59,961 bases of DNA, taken from Robiginitomaculum sp. (GTDB lineage: Bacteria > Pseudomonadota > Alphaproteobacteria > Caulobacterales > Maricaulaceae). This document shows, piece by piece, positions 1-9,421 of this stretch (its first letter is position 1; each line of letters begins with the position of its first letter). The position numbers and the translations under genes were made by a program. Below the pieces are notes generated by a model that did not search any database, was not told the DNA's origin, and saw only the letters and a list, made by a program, of their open reading frames with translations. The DNA is taken from positions 1-59,961 of the forward strand of contig JAJFFS010000020.1 in assembly GCA_021776515.1 (NCBI GenBank), in the 5' to 3' direction.

Positions 1-68
1 GGACTACCCGCCTCTGCCTGCTTCAATATGCCGATGATCTGGCTGTCCGAATATCGTGACTTCTTCAT
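1..68 (-). mobile_element. IS3-family transposase OrfA, 5' end only (cut by window edge)
   Basis: Read leftward from an ATG at 68, this gives 22 residues beginning MKKSRYSDSQIIGILKQAE, which is the characteristic N-terminus of IS3-family OrfA proteins (the helix-turn-helix DNA-binding part of the transposase). A GAGGAG ribosome-binding site lies about 8 bases upstream on the minus strand (around 77-82). The rest of the element lies left of the window. The end of the element should fall somewhere between 69 and about 140, but I cannot place its terminal inverted repeat. Whether the element is intact cannot be told from here. Confidence 0.8.
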
Positions 69-116
69 GGATGAATCTCCTCAATCCTGATTAAGAGAAA
101 ATTCTACTTATGAGCA

Positions 117-135
117 CCCTTAAAATACGGGGGTA
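117..135. promoter_or_regulatory. Copy 1 of the GGGGGTA-type palindromic site (diverged)
   Basis: The sequence CCCTTAAAATACGGGGGTA lies between the IS3 OrfA start and the small secreted-protein gene starting at 268. Its right half AAATACGGGGGTA matches the site at 55914-55931 (AAATATGGGGGTA) with one transition; the left half is shifted by one base. It is about 130 bases from the start codon and is inverted in orientation relative to the sites before the island genes. It may be a binding site for the same regulator. It could also belong to the end of the IS element. Confidence 0.35.
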
Positions 136-267
136 TTACCAATGTAAAATCAATTTGTCATATTATCATGCTGCTGGTGAGGAATGAAGCGTTCATGGTG
201 GGTTCATCTGGACTATTATGTATTTATAATATTATCTTGGCTTTACGTGGTAACAAGGAAACAAAAC

Positions 268-684
268 ATGATTATGAAAACAGTTGCAAAGACAAGTCTT
301 GGCATAGGGCTAGCGCTATCATTAAGTTCAGCGGCATTGGCCGAGCAGACGTGCGGCGGTCGGCTGTTTGATGGCCATTGTTTTGAAAAACTTAAGCCCG
401 TTGAATGCTACCTTGAACCGTTTGTTTTTGATGATGATGAGAACGTTATTGGTGGCGGTGGCCTTATTTGCTCCAGCGCAGGGGTCAGCAATACGACACC
501 ACCCATTATTGTGAAGCAAAAAGACCTGATGGTCGTACCCGATGGCCAAGGCGGGGTAACAACCTATTATTCTGCTTCACGAGTGGCCCCATCTGGTGTC
601 GAAGCAACGACCAAAAAGAAACTTAAGAACAAGTTTAAAAACAAATTCAAGAAAAAAATCAAAAAAGAGTCCTATAAAAACTAG
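268..684 (+). CDS. Small secreted protein with lysine-rich C-terminal tail, function unknown
   Basis: The product is 138 residues. The start at 268 (MIMKTVAKTSLG) is preferred over an in-frame upstream ATG at 184 because AAGGAA stands seven bases before it and because it puts a clear signal peptide (hydrophobic core, cleavage near SSAALAEQ, residues 20-24) at the N-terminus. The mature part has several cysteines (TCGGRLFDGHCFEK, VECYLEP, LICSS), suggesting a small disulfide-bonded extracytoplasmic domain. The last 23 residues are almost wholly Lys, Asn and Phe (KNKFKNKFKKKIKK). The same kind of tail ends the large propeller protein encoded at 49289-51277. I do not recognise the family. An exported protein of unknown role, possibly electrostatically bound to the envelope, is the limit of what can be said. 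Confidence 0.7.
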   Translation: MIMKTVAKTSLGIGLALSLSSAALAEQTCGGRLFDGHCFEKLKPVECYLEPFVFDDDENVIGGGGLICSSAGVSNTTPPIIVKQKDLMVVPDGQGGVTTYYSASRVAPSGVEATTKKKLKNKFKNKFKKKIKKESYKN

Positions 685-718
685 GGCTTGAACTCATAAA
701 CAGGGACAACGTGCCACT

Positions 719-1582
719 TCAGTATTTAACCACCAGGCAATCAACGCCCTGATTTTTTAGAGTGTTGCAATATTTGTTTGCCTCGGCATTTTTGGGGAAA
801 AGAGCTGCGTTCAGGCGATAAAAAACACGCCCGGATTCAAATTCTTTTTTATGGATTATCGCTTTGGTATCAGCAAATAAGCCGGGTTTTTTCTTTTGTA
901 GCTTTTGCCAATGGCCATGTGCCTGATCTTCGGTTTTAAAAGAACTGACCTGAACTGCATAGCCGCTCAGAGGGAGTATGGCCTGATCGCCCGTTTCGCT
1001 TGTCGGGGCTATTGCTGCCGGGGCTTTATCTGACGTGGTGGTTGGCGGCAGAGCCAGAGAGCCCGCGTCTTGTGCCGCCAGTTCAGCCGAAACCTGCGCC
1101 ACGGCCATATTTGCCATTGGATAATTTTGTTCGGCGGACCTCTGAAGCCAGGCAAGCGCCGTTTTTAAGTCTTTCTCTAGTCCGTCCCCGTTATAATACA
1201 TGCTACCCAGAAAATACATGGCTTCGGGATTACCCAATACGGCGGCTTTGGTGTACCAGGTTCTGGCTTCGGCATAACTTTGCCTGACACCCAGGCCTTT
1301 GTCATAAAGATTACCAAGGCTAAGTTGCGCGATAATGTGGTCTTGCTGTGCGGCTTTGCGGTACCAATTTGCCGCTTTGACGGGGTCTTGTGCGATCCCC
1401 CTGCCCTTTTCATACATTACGCCCAGAAGAAATTGTGCCTGCGCATCACCAGCTTGCGCCTTGATATGATGCGTCGCCACGTCTGCATCACTAATTCTCT
1501 GGCTCATGACCGGCGCAGCAAAGAAAAATGTATTGAGTGCAAGAAAAAGCGCAAACCCGGTCAGCAGATTGTGCTGTTTCAT
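719..1582 (-). CDS. Sel1-repeat protein with C-terminal SPOR domain
   Basis: A 287-residue exported protein. The start at 1582 (MKQHNLLTGFALF) is chosen because GGGAAGGGGC precedes it by about eight bases and a signal peptide follows directly; an upstream in-frame start at 1648 would add 22 residues. After the signal peptide come about three Sel1-like TPR units (AQFLLGVMYEKGRGI, AQLSLGNLYDKGLGV, AMYFLGSMYYNGDGL, residues about 45-165), a low-complexity linker rich in Thr and Ala, and a C-terminal SPOR domain (YAVQVSSFKTEDQA onward, about residues 210-287). SPOR domains bind denuded peptidoglycan at division sites, and Sel1 repeats mediate protein contacts, so an envelope or cell-division-linked role is likely. 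The partner is not identifiable. It stands alone, facing the secreted-protein gene to its left. Confidence 0.8.
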   Translation of the reverse strand: MKQHNLLTGFALFLALNTFFFAAPVMSQRISDADVATHHIKAQAGDAQAQFLLGVMYEKGRGIAQDPVKAANWYRKAAQQDHIIAQLSLGNLYDKGLGVRQSYAEARTWYTKAAVLGNPEAMYFLGSMYYNGDGLEKDLKTALAWLQRSAEQNYPMANMAVAQVSAELAAQDAGSLALPPTTTSDKAPAAIAPTSETGDQAILPLSGYAVQVSSFKTEDQAHGHWQKLQKKKPGLFADTKAIIHKKEFESGRVFYRLNAALFPKNAEANKYCNTLKNQGVDCLVVKY

Positions 1583-1737
1583 TTCGTATTGCCCCTTCCC
1601 GTCGAATAGATCAACAAATGGAACAGCATAAAGCACGCAGTATGTCATGCAATCAATGCCATGTGGTTTGACGCACCATCTGACCTGTGTTTATGAGATA
1701 AGTATTATCGCCTCAACACAAGCTAAATGGGTAGGTT

Positions 1738-3033
1738 ATGGTTAAGAAATTCGCGGCAATTTTGTTGGTAATAACTCTGTTTCAGAGCGCCGCTTTGGCG
1801 GATCAAAACACTGAAAAAGCCATAATCAGTGCTGTTGAAAAAGGCATGCCCCAAGCGCTAGCTACGCTGGAGCAAGCCGTAAACATCAATAGCGGCACGA
1901 TGAATTTTGCTGGCGTGAAGCAGGTTGGCCGTCTATTCGCCGCACAATTGGGTGAGCTTGGTTTTCAAACTGAGTGGGTTGAGGGCAGGGGATTTGGTCG
2001 TGCCGGGCATTTGGTGGCCTCCTTTGGCACCAAGGGGCCAAAAATATTGATGATTGGCCATCTGGATACTGTCTTTGCCAAAGACGATGATTTTCAGAAA
2101 TTTGAACCCTTGACCGATAACAAGGTCAAGGGTCCGGGCATTACCGATATGAAGGGTGGTGACGTCATCATCATCTCTGCTGTGCAGGCCTTGAAGGCCG
2201 CCGGAGTGCTGGATGGTGTCAGCATCAAAATTGTCATGACCGGCGATGAGGAAAGCAGTGGCAAACCACTGGTAAAATCCAAAAAAGCACTCATAGATGC
2301 CGCCATCTGGGCCGATATTGCGCTTGGTTTTGAGGACGGTGACGGCAACATTAAAACTGCCGTTATTGCCCGGCGCGGCAGTGTCGGCTGGACCCTGAAC
2401 GTCACAGGTCGCCCGGCACACAGTTCGCAAATTTTTACCAATGATGTGGGCTACGGTGCCGTGCTGGAGGCCGCCCGTATTCTGGACGGTTTTCGCAAAA
2501 ACTTATCCCCCATGGACAACTTGACCTTCAACCCAGGACGCATCGTTGGTGGCACCCGCACCACCGAAGACAAGAGCACTGATACCGGTACAGCCTTTGG
2601 CAAAACCAATGTGGTGGCGCAAACCCTGTCCGTCTTTGGCGGCATTCGCGCGGTATCGCCTGAGCAACTGGCCAGCGCAAAAGCAAAAATGCAGGAAATT
2701 ATCGAAAACAACCTCTTGCATACCTCTGCGACCCTTGTCTTTGATGACGGTTATCCCCCCATGGCACCAACAGACGGCAATAAAGAATTACTGGGGCTTT
2801 ACAGCCAGATCAGTCAATCTTTGGGTTATGGAGAGGTCGTCGCGGTTAATCCGCGCAACGCCGGGGCGGCGGATATTTCCTTTACTGCCGGTTATGTCGA
2901 TTTTGCCCTGGATGGCCTCGGCCTGATGGGGACAGGCGGCCACACAAAAAACGAAACCGCTGATATGACAACCTTAAAACGCAATACGACAAAAGCGGCC
3001 CTGCTGATCTATCATTTGTCACAGGAAAAGTGA
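1738..3033 (+). CDS. Exported M20-family metallopeptidase, glutamate carboxypeptidase-like
   Basis: A 431-residue protein with a signal peptide (residues 1-21, cleavage near SAALADQ). It carries the M20 di-zinc motifs in order: GHLDTVF (first zinc histidine, about residue 107), GITDMKGG (bridging Asp, about 138), TGDEES (catalytic Glu and metal-binding Glu, about 170) and a late GGHTKNE (about residue 401). The insert between the two catalytic parts is the usual lid/dimerisation domain. This is the layout of carboxypeptidase G2-type enzymes, which remove C-terminal glutamate or other amino acids from peptides or folates. The exact substrate cannot be read from the sequence. The start has only a modest ribosome-binding site (GGTAGG close to the ATG). 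It is a single gene with its own promoter region. Confidence 0.85.
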   Translation: MVKKFAAILLVITLFQSAALADQNTEKAIISAVEKGMPQALATLEQAVNINSGTMNFAGVKQVGRLFAAQLGELGFQTEWVEGRGFGRAGHLVASFGTKGPKILMIGHLDTVFAKDDDFQKFEPLTDNKVKGPGITDMKGGDVIIISAVQALKAAGVLDGVSIKIVMTGDEESSGKPLVKSKKALIDAAIWADIALGFEDGDGNIKTAVIARRGSVGWTLNVTGRPAHSSQIFTNDVGYGAVLEAARILDGFRKNLSPMDNLTFNPGRIVGGTRTTEDKSTDTGTAFGKTNVVAQTLSVFGGIRAVSPEQLASAKAKMQEIIENNLLHTSATLVFDDGYPPMAPTDGNKELLGLYSQISQSLGYGEVVAVNPRNAGAADISFTAGYVDFALDGLGLMGTGGHTKNETADMTTLKRNTTKAALLIYHLSQEK

Positions 3034-3198
3034 CTTAACCCGTGTAACCATGGTGTTTTTTATATGAAGACACCTCGTACTTGATGAGAGAAAGTTCATC
3101 TGAACGATCACAATTTTGTGTATTATCGTTTTTTGCTAACATATTTTGATCGAGCCGTTTAACATGTTTATGAAATAAATGCTTATTGGGGGATAATC

Positions 3199-4665
3199 AT
3201 GAAATATAAAAGCTTTGTCGCCGGAATGGTGCTTCTTGCCACGCCGTTTTCCAGTGCTCTGGCCCAAAACAACCCCTTCGCCACAAACGCACCGGCGAAC
3301 CCTTTTGCAACAGCACAGACAGATCGCTATGCAGGTGTTTTTCAATCTGATGCCGTGCGCCTGACCCTTGCCAATTCTGGCCCGAAATTTACGGGCGAAC
3401 TCTATTATACAGCAACCAACGCTACATATCCGTTAACGGCAACACACAGTGATAACAAGCTTAACGGAGCTTTTATCGCCGGCGGCGCAAATTTTTCCTT
3501 CACCTTTACACTAACTCCCGACGGGAAAAACGGCACTTTTGACACCGAAAACTTTAATAGCACCTTAGGGCGCATAAGTGGCCTACAGGGATCAGCCAAT
3601 ACTATAAAACCCCTAAGCCAGGCCGAAGAAATAATAAATGAAGCACTGGAAATTGCCAAAGCCCTGCCGGCGGATAAAAAGAGTAGCGCTATATATTCCA
3701 TTATTAATCTAAAGGCGGCTCTGGGTGATATTGATGGTGCCCGGGAATTACTCAAAACAATGCCTGGCACCAATTTTTTTCGTGACTATGCCATTCAGGG
3801 CATTGCCGGAGGGCAGCTAACACACGATGACCTCAATGGTGCCCTTAAAACCGCCAACACCATAAGCAAACCTGCATTACGCACCAGATTTGATGGACAA
3901 ATTGCGAGTTATCACATCAAGCAAGGCGATGTGGCAAAAGGTCTTGCTGTTGCCCGTAATCAATCATCACCAGCGGACCGTGTTACTGCTTTATTGGCCG
4001 CTGCTTCGGCGCTAAAACTTGCCGGTGATATGGGGCAAGCCAAATCCGTAATGGGAGAAGCCAGGGCGGCTGCGCTATTAATTAGTGATGAAACGTCACG
4101 CAACAGTTCACTCTTTTCAATAATTTTTACCTACATCACCCTCGAAGACATACAAACGGCGCTGGCATTAACCAATTCAATGCCCATCAGCTTAACAAAT
4201 ATGATCCTTTATAAATCTATCGCTAATGCAAAGATTAAGGCTGGTGATCGGGCCGGGGGCCGGGCCATAGCCGACAAGGCCTTGAAGGCTTCCAAGCAAT
4301 TGAAACCCAAGGCTCTGCGCCCGAGCGCCTATCTGCAACTTGTAGATGTTTATATCCATTTGGGGGATTCTGATGTCGTTGGATTAGCGGCTAGGAAAAG
4401 TGGTGCTGACAGTATGGACACGATCATGAGTGCGGTCACTCTGGCGAAAATCAATCATAAACAATTCGATTCTGCCCGGTCATGGATAAGCTTATCTGGT
4501 GACACTATTCTGAAAAATGCGTTGACGTTTGCCGTCGTTATGGATCAGGCGGAACGGGGTGATATTGATGGTGCCCTTGCCACGGCAAGAGCTGAAAGCA
4601 ACCCGGAACAACGCGTATCTATGTTGACCACAATTGCCGGATTTGTTCACGAAGGAGAAAAATGA
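3199..4665 (+). CDS. Exported helical-repeat protein of unknown function
   Basis: A 488-residue protein with a signal peptide (residues 1-22, ending SSALAQ). The mature N-terminus carries two NPFAT-type motifs. Residues about 45-130 form a Ser/Thr/Asn-rich, beta-predicted segment (GELYYTATN, GANFSFTFTL). The remainder (about 140-488) consists of amphipathic helices resembling degenerate TPR units (SAIYSIINLKAALGDIDGARELL, LAVARNQSSPADRVTALLAAASALKLAGDM, EQAERGDIDGALATARAE). A good ribosome-binding site (GGGGGAT) precedes the ATG. I do not recognise the family; a periplasmic scaffold or binding protein is a guess from the TPR-like architecture. Confidence 0.75.
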   Translation: MKYKSFVAGMVLLATPFSSALAQNNPFATNAPANPFATAQTDRYAGVFQSDAVRLTLANSGPKFTGELYYTATNATYPLTATHSDNKLNGAFIAGGANFSFTFTLTPDGKNGTFDTENFNSTLGRISGLQGSANTIKPLSQAEEIINEALEIAKALPADKKSSAIYSIINLKAALGDIDGARELLKTMPGTNFFRDYAIQGIAGGQLTHDDLNGALKTANTISKPALRTRFDGQIASYHIKQGDVAKGLAVARNQSSPADRVTALLAAASALKLAGDMGQAKSVMGEARAAALLISDETSRNSSLFSIIFTYITLEDIQTALALTNSMPISLTNMILYKSIANAKIKAGDRAGGRAIADKALKASKQLKPKALRPSAYLQLVDVYIHLGDSDVVGLAARKSGADSMDTIMSAVTLAKINHKQFDSARSWISLSGDTILKNALTFAVVMDQAERGDIDGALATARAESNPEQRVSMLTTIAGFVHEGEK

Positions 4666-4721
4666 TCAACAATAGGGCATTAGTGCACTCACTTACCGGC
4701 TCGCGCCTTACAGGTCACGAC

Positions 4722-5159
4722 CTATTGTGCCTCAAGTATCTTTTCAATCTCGCTCAATGGTAAATTAGTTAAATCCTTGGCCACTTCGCCAATAACGCAT
4801 TTGCTAACTTCCTGGTGAAGTGCGGCGCGAAGATTGCCTAATGTTCTCGGGTCAGCAACCAGAACCAGTTCATCAAAGGCATTGGCTTGCACATCCTTGT
4901 GCAGGCGTGCCGCCAGTTTTGCCGCGAAATGCGCTTCGTCCATTTGGTGCCAGTCTGCCTGACTTATAGCGCTCTTTGCGCTTGTCGGACCAGACCGGCG
5001 CCCCGGCCTGTCTGTGCCTTGTTCATGAGTGGCCAGATGGCCCTCTTCAACATGCGCACGCACGCTAAGTTCTGGTTCAAATGCTTTGCCAATATTCTCT
5101 GTCAGTAAATATTTGGCACCATTGGCGATAACAACCCAGGTGCTTTTTTTTATTTTCAT
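4722..5159 (-). CDS. Host-attachment family protein (eRF1-like fold)
   Basis: A 145-residue protein starting MKIKKSTWVVIANGAKYLLTE. An upstream in-frame start at 5204 is rejected because GGAGCCACC directly precedes the ATG at 5159. The pattern of an N-terminal strand with ANG, a middle HEQGTDRPGRR segment, and a C-terminal LVLVADPRTLGNLR segment followed by helices matches the small family annotated as host attachment proteins, first described in Agrobacterium, with a fold related to peptide-release-factor domains. The molecular function of the family is not well defined. It lies tail-to-tail with the helical-repeat gene; an 8-base inverted repeat ACAATAGG / CCTATTGT (4669-4676 and 4731-4738) spans the gap and the end of this gene. 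Confidence 0.7.
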   Translation of the reverse strand: MKIKKSTWVVIANGAKYLLTENIGKAFEPELSVRAHVEEGHLATHEQGTDRPGRRSGPTSAKSAISQADWHQMDEAHFAAKLAARLHKDVQANAFDELVLVADPRTLGNLRAALHQEVSKCVIGEVAKDLTNLPLSEIEKILEAQ

Positions 5160-5289
5160 GGTGGCTCCTTTGCTTACCCTTAATATAAGAAGTGCCTTCG
5201 GCATTGTACAACCACAAAGTGTCGCATGCCCAAAACACTTTTATCAAACCCAGCTTTGCGATACCAGAACAAACGCATAAGGTGGGGCG

Positions 5290-6486
5290 ATGAACGGTAA
5301 ATCCATAACAATTATTATAGGCGGCGGTATCGCAGCCTATAAATCACTTGAGCTTATCCGCCTGTTCAAGAAAGCAGGGGCCGGAGTGCGCGCTGTGCTG
5401 ACCTCGTCGGGGGCAGAGTTTGTCACACCGCTTTCGATAAGCGCCCTTACCGGCGAGCCGGTATATCAAAACCTGTTTGATCTCGATGATGAAGCCAATA
5501 TGGGCCATATCCAGCTTTCACGTTCCGCTGATCTGGTGATCGTGGCTCCGGCAACAGCAGATCTGATGGCAAAAATGGCCCACGGTCTGGCCAATGATTT
5601 GGCAACAACAGTGCTGCTTGCCACTGACGCGCCTGTTCTCATTGCGCCCGCGATGAATGTGCGCATGTGGGAACATGCCGCCACACAGCGCAATCTGTCC
5701 GCGCTGGAAGCTGATGGCATTGGCCGCATAGGTCCGGACGAAGGCGATATGGCCTGCGGAGAATTTGGTTTTGGTCGCATGGCCGAGCCAGATGTGATAT
5801 TTAGCGCTGCACAAACGGCCCTGGGCGCACCGGGACCTCTCACCGGCAAACATATTCTCATGACCTCTGGCCCCACCCATGAACCGATTGATCCGGTGCG
5901 TTATATCGCCAATCGCTCCTCCGGGCGTCAGGGCGCGGCCATCGCCGCAGCACTGGTAAAACGGGGCGCGCGGGTGAGTTACATAACCGGGCCAGTGACC
6001 GTTCCCACCCCCAAAGGTATTGATGAGATCAGGGTAGAAACAGCGAAGCAAATGTTTGATGCCGTCAAGGCTGCCTTGCCAGCCGATGCCGCCATATTTG
6101 CCGCCGCCGTTGCTGACTGGCGCGTGGATTGCGCTGGCGATACGAAGCTCAAGAAAGAAAAGGGCGCATTGCCGTCTTTTTCCTTTTGCGAAAACCCGGA
6201 TATTCTGGCTAGTATCAGCGCCTTACCAAAGGCTGAGCGCCCGGCCTTGGTTGTTGGGTTTGCTGCTGAAACCGACAATGTTCTGCAAAACGCCCGCACC
6301 AAAAAAATCCGAAAAAACTGCGATTGGCTGCTGGCCAATGATGTTTCCGGTGATGTGATGGGCGGTGCTAATAATCAGATCACCGTACTGAGCGATAAAG
6401 GCGAGGACCCCTGGCCCATAATGGACAAAAAGGACGTGGCGACACGTCTGGTCAAACAACTAACAGAGGCTTTGACAAATTCATGA
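5290..6486 (+). CDS. coaBC: Bifunctional phosphopantothenoylcysteine decarboxylase / phosphopantothenate-cysteine ligase
   Basis: A 398-residue protein of normal length for CoaBC, which makes 4'-phosphopantetheine for coenzyme A. The N-terminal FMN-dependent decarboxylase (CoaC) begins [15 protein letters not shown] and includes the conserved APAMNVRMW segment and the [14 protein letters not shown] substrate lid with its catalytic cysteine. The C-terminal ligase (CoaB) includes [28 protein letters not shown] and the KLKKEKG nucleotide-binding region. AAGGTG precedes the ATG. The stop codon overlaps the start of dut in an ATGA arrangement, so the two genes are translated from one message. Confidence 0.95.
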   Translation: MNGKSITIIIGGGIAAYKSLELIRLFKKAGAGVRAVLTSSGAEFVTPLSISALTGEPVYQNLFDLDDEANMGHIQLSRSADLVIVAPATADLMAKMAHGLANDLATTVLLATDAPVLIAPAMNVRMWEHAATQRNLSALEADGIGRIGPDEGDMACGEFGFGRMAEPDVIFSAAQTALGAPGPLTGKHILMTSGPTHEPIDPVRYIANRSSGRQGAAIAAALVKRGARVSYITGPVTVPTPKGIDEIRVETAKQMFDAVKAALPADAAIFAAAVADWRVDCAGDTKLKKEKGALPSFSFCENPDILASISALPKAERPALVVGFAAETDNVLQNARTKKIRKNCDWLLANDVSGDVMGGANNQITVLSDKGEDPWPIMDKKDVATRLVKQLTEALTNS

Positions 6487-6950
6487 CTGAAACAAACGAA
6501 CGACCATCCATGGCCATCAAAACCCTGGCCCATTTTGACGGTTTGGCACTACCTTCTTATGAAACCAGCCTGTCGGCCGGTGCCGATCTGCGCGCAGCCA
6601 CGGCAGAAGAAGAACAGATGTCTCTGGCACCCGGCGAACGGGCATTGATCCCTACCGGGCTGGCGATTGCCATTCCCGCCGGGTTTGAAGCTCAAATTCG
6701 TCCCCGTTCAGGTCTGGCGCTAAAGCACGGCATTACCGTGCTTAACAGCCCCGGCACCATTGATGCGGATTATCGTGGTGAAGTAAAAATTCTGTTGATT
6801 AATCATGGGGATGAAACGTTCACCATCACGCGCGGCATGCGTATCGCCCAGATGATCATTGCGCCCATGGTGCAAATGAACTGGGTCCAAAGCGATGATT
6901 TATCAAAAACCACACGCGGTACAGGCGGTTATGGCTCAACCGGGGTCTAG
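6483..6950 (+). CDS. dut: Deoxyuridine 5'-triphosphate nucleotidohydrolase (dUTPase)
   Basis: A 155-residue trimeric-type dUTPase that hydrolyses dUTP to dUMP and pyrophosphate, keeping uracil out of DNA and feeding dTMP synthesis. All five family motifs are visible in order: [28 protein letters not shown] (catalytic Asp), RIAQMI and the C-terminal [10 protein letters not shown] arm. It begins within the coaBC stop codon. The coaBC-dut neighbourhood is common in proteobacteria. An internal ATG nine codons in is a possible alternative start. Confidence 0.95.
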   Translation: MTETNERPSMAIKTLAHFDGLALPSYETSLSAGADLRAATAEEEQMSLAPGERALIPTGLAIAIPAGFEAQIRPRSGLALKHGITVLNSPGTIDADYRGEVKILLINHGDETFTITRGMRIAQMIIAPMVQMNWVQSDDLSKTTRGTGGYGSTGV

Positions 6951-7001
6951 AAAAAGAATAGTTCAGACCTATATAAATTAGATAAAGCTGGAGAGATCAC
7001 C

Positions 7002-7955
7002 ATGACAAAAATACCATCACGCGGACACATCTATGACAATATGCCCGCCACCATGGGCAATACGCCATTGGTCCGTCTTTCACGCCTGGCCAAGGCACAC
7101 GGCGTTCAGGCCGAAATTCTCGCCAAACTGGAGTTTTTTAATCCGCTGGCCTCAGTCAAGGATCGCATTGGCGTTGCCATGATTGACGACCTGGAGATGC
7201 AGGGCGTTCTGAAACCCGGCGGTACCATTGTTGAACCTACATCGGGCAATACCGGCATTGCGCTGGCCTTTGTTGCTGCGGCGCGCGGATACAAACTGAT
7301 CCTTACCATGCCTGAAACCATGTCAGTAGAGCGCCGTAAAATGCTGACCCATTTAGGGGCAAAAATTGATCTCACCCCCGGCCCCAAAGGCATGCAGGGC
7401 GCTCTGGATCGCGCCGATGAGATTGTCAAAGAAACACCCGGTGCGGTTCTCGCCCGCCAATTTTCCAACCCGGCCAATCCCGCCATTCACGAACGCACAA
7501 CGGCGGAGGAAATATGGGCGGACACCGATGGGCAGCTTGACTATTTTGTTGCCGGTGTTGGTACTGGCGGCACGATTACCGGCGTTGCGCGCAGCTTGAA
7601 ACCACGCCTGCCAGGTTTAAAAGTGGTGGCCGTAGAACCTGCTGAAAGTCAGCTTTTGGCCGGCAAAGACCCCGGCCCGCACAAAATTCAGGGTATTGGC
7701 GCCAACTTCATTCCTGATAATCTGGACCGCGATCTGGTGGATGAAGTGATCCCCATCACCTCTGAACAATCTTTTGAAATGGCGCGACTGGCCGCACGGT
7801 GGGAAGGTTTGCCCTGCGGTATTTCTTCCGGCGCTGCCCTTAAAGCCGCACTTGATCTGGGTGGCCGCGACGGTATGGCCGGTAAACGTATCGTGGTTGT
7901 TTTACCCAGTTTTGCCGAACGCTATCTCTCTACGCCTTTGTTTGAGGGCGCATAA
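7002..7955 (+). CDS. cysK: Cysteine synthase A (O-acetylserine sulfhydrylase)
   Basis: A 317-residue PLP enzyme that joins O-acetylserine and sulfide to give cysteine. It shows the PLP-lysine motif SVKDR (about residue 46), the [11 protein letters not shown] substrate loop and the GTGGTITG phosphate-binding loop, with GISSGAA near the C-terminus. It has its own ribosome-binding site (GGAGAG, nine bases upstream) and follows dut after 51 bases. Its substrate supplier CysE is encoded about 9 kb away at 16615-17424. It is tail-to-tail with the HNH nuclease gene, with five bases between. Confidence 0.93.
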   Translation: MTKIPSRGHIYDNMPATMGNTPLVRLSRLAKAHGVQAEILAKLEFFNPLASVKDRIGVAMIDDLEMQGVLKPGGTIVEPTSGNTGIALAFVAAARGYKLILTMPETMSVERRKMLTHLGAKIDLTPGPKGMQGALDRADEIVKETPGAVLARQFSNPANPAIHERTTAEEIWADTDGQLDYFVAGVGTGGTITGVARSLKPRLPGLKVVAVEPAESQLLAGKDPGPHKIQGIGANFIPDNLDRDLVDEVIPITSEQSFEMARLAARWEGLPCGISSGAALKAALDLGGRDGMAGKRIVVVLPSFAERYLSTPLFEGA

Positions 7956-7960
7956 GCGCT

Positions 7961-8530
7961 TTACGCCTCCAGTTCGGCATCCCAATAAAGAAAATCCAGC
8001 CAGCTTTCGTGCAAAAAGCCTGGCGGAAAGCGCCGCCCTTGCGCTTGCAGTTCAAACGAACTTGGTCGGCGCGGCGGGTGCGCGGGCATCATACCGGCAT
8101 GTTTTGGCATACGCCCCCCTTTACGCAAATTGCACGGCGAGCAGGCAGTGACGATATTGTCCCACCTGGTTGTTCCCCCTTTGGAGCGCGGAATGAGATG
8201 ATCGAACGTCAGATCCTCACCTACACCGCAATAGACACAAGCAAAGCCATCGCGCAAAAAAACGTTAAACCGGGTAAACGCGGGAACGCGGTTTTGCGTT
8301 ACATAGTCTTTTAAGGCTACGACGCTGGGCAGTGACATGCTCTGCGTTGGGGAATGCACACGGTGATCATACTGGGCGACTATATTTACACGGTCCAGAA
8401 ACACCGCCTTGATGGCTTCTTTCCAGGGCAATAATGACAAAGGGTGATAGCTTAAGGGTTGGTAATCAGCGTTTAGAACAAGGCAAGGCCAACCGCGTGC
8501 CCTGGCCGTTATGGCGGTCGCGGCGGTCAC
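7961..8530 (-). CDS. HNH endonuclease family protein
   Basis: The product is about 189 residues. Residues around 100-150 hold the HNH core: an RDGFACVYCG zinc knuckle, LTFDHLIPRSKGG with the catalytic DH, and NIVTACSPCNLRKGGR with the Asn and second Cys pair. The N-terminal part (PCLVLNADYQPLSYHPLS) is typical of the stand-alone chromosomal HNH proteins widespread in alphaproteobacteria, whose cellular role is not settled. The start is uncertain: GTG at 8530 sits nine bases after a GGGA, while GTG at 8536 and TTG at 8545 are in-frame alternatives. Confidence 0.8.
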   Translation of the reverse strand: MTAATAITARARGWPCLVLNADYQPLSYHPLSLLPWKEAIKAVFLDRVNIVAQYDHRVHSPTQSMSLPSVVALKDYVTQNRVPAFTRFNVFLRDGFACVYCGVGEDLTFDHLIPRSKGGTTRWDNIVTACSPCNLRKGGRMPKHAGMMPAHPPRRPSSFELQAQGRRFPPGFLHESWLDFLYWDAELEA

Positions 8531-8669
8531 AGGCACAGTTCCCAAAATGGATGTGCAGATTGTACTTTATACCCTCTGAAAGCGTCACTACCCCTTTTTT
8601 ACGCCGACACGCATAAACCTGATTTGCAATACCCTAACGCAAGTCAGGCGAGCCTGTCATGGTGAAACT

Positions 8670-9323
8670 CTATCCTTTTTGTAAAGCCTCTTGCAAGAAA
8701 TTACAACCAATGGCCAAACCATCCGGCCCAATGGAATGGGGTATCTTATGGCTAATATGCCAGTTCGTCGGCACACCTGCCTCGCGTAATACCTCCATGG
8801 CTTTCACACTAAAGGCCACCGGCAACACTTCATCTGCATCACCGTGTATCAGCTGCACCGGCGGCTTGTTTTGCATCTCATCTGCCAGTGTTTCCGGTGC
8901 AGCAAGCGCGCCCGAATAACCCAATATGCCAGCGATCTGTTCTTTGCGGCGCAAGCCCACATGCAGTGCCAACATTGTACCCTGGCTAAACCCCACCAGC
9001 GCCAGCCTGTCCGCACCAAGGCCGGTGCGTGCCAGCTCCTCATCTATAAAGGCATCCAGAACCGGCCCGGCAGAGCGCGCGCCCGCTGTTATCACCTCAG
9101 GATCAAGATTTGAAATTCCAAACCATTGATAACCGCCCGGCAAGCCCGGAACAGCCTGCGGGGCGTTGGGAGCAACAAATTCGGTATCGGGCAAAGCATC
9201 CGCCCAATGAGGGGCAAGCCCGATAAGGTCATTCCCGTTAGAGCCATATCCATGGCATAGAATAACCAGGGATTTGGGCGTACCACCGGACTTTGGTGCC
9301 TGACGCGGGCCAGAAAGTGACAT
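8670..9323 (-). CDS. Phospholipase/carboxylesterase-family alpha/beta hydrolase
   Basis: A 217-residue enzyme matching the small carboxylesterase/thioesterase family (about 220 residues). CHGYGSNGND is the oxyanion-hole loop, VGFSQGTML carries the nucleophile serine (G-F-S-Q-G), GDADEVLP carries the catalytic aspartate and the C-terminal PHSIG the histidine. No signal peptide is seen, so it is cytosolic. The ATG at 9323 is preferred over a TTG three codons upstream because AAGG lies nine bases before it. It diverges from gluQ across about 100 bases. The physiological ester substrate is unknown. Confidence 0.85.
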   Translation of the reverse strand: MSLSGPRQAPKSGGTPKSLVILCHGYGSNGNDLIGLAPHWADALPDTEFVAPNAPQAVPGLPGGYQWFGISNLDPEVITAGARSAGPVLDAFIDEELARTGLGADRLALVGFSQGTMLALHVGLRRKEQIAGILGYSGALAAPETLADEMQNKPPVQLIHGDADEVLPVAFSVKAMEVLREAGVPTNWHISHKIPHSIGPDGLAIGCNFLQEALQKG

Positions 9324-9421
9324 AAAGCGCAACCTTGTTTTTATATAAAACGTGAACTTAACAGTTCTGGCAACGCCCGCAATCTCTTGCGGCAGGAAGG
9401 CATTTGCTGCACTCCTTCACC

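Noticed and set aside
184-267. Longer N-terminus for the small secreted protein (start at 184)
   Set aside because: It would bury the signal peptide behind 28 residues, and the better ribosome-binding site is before 268.
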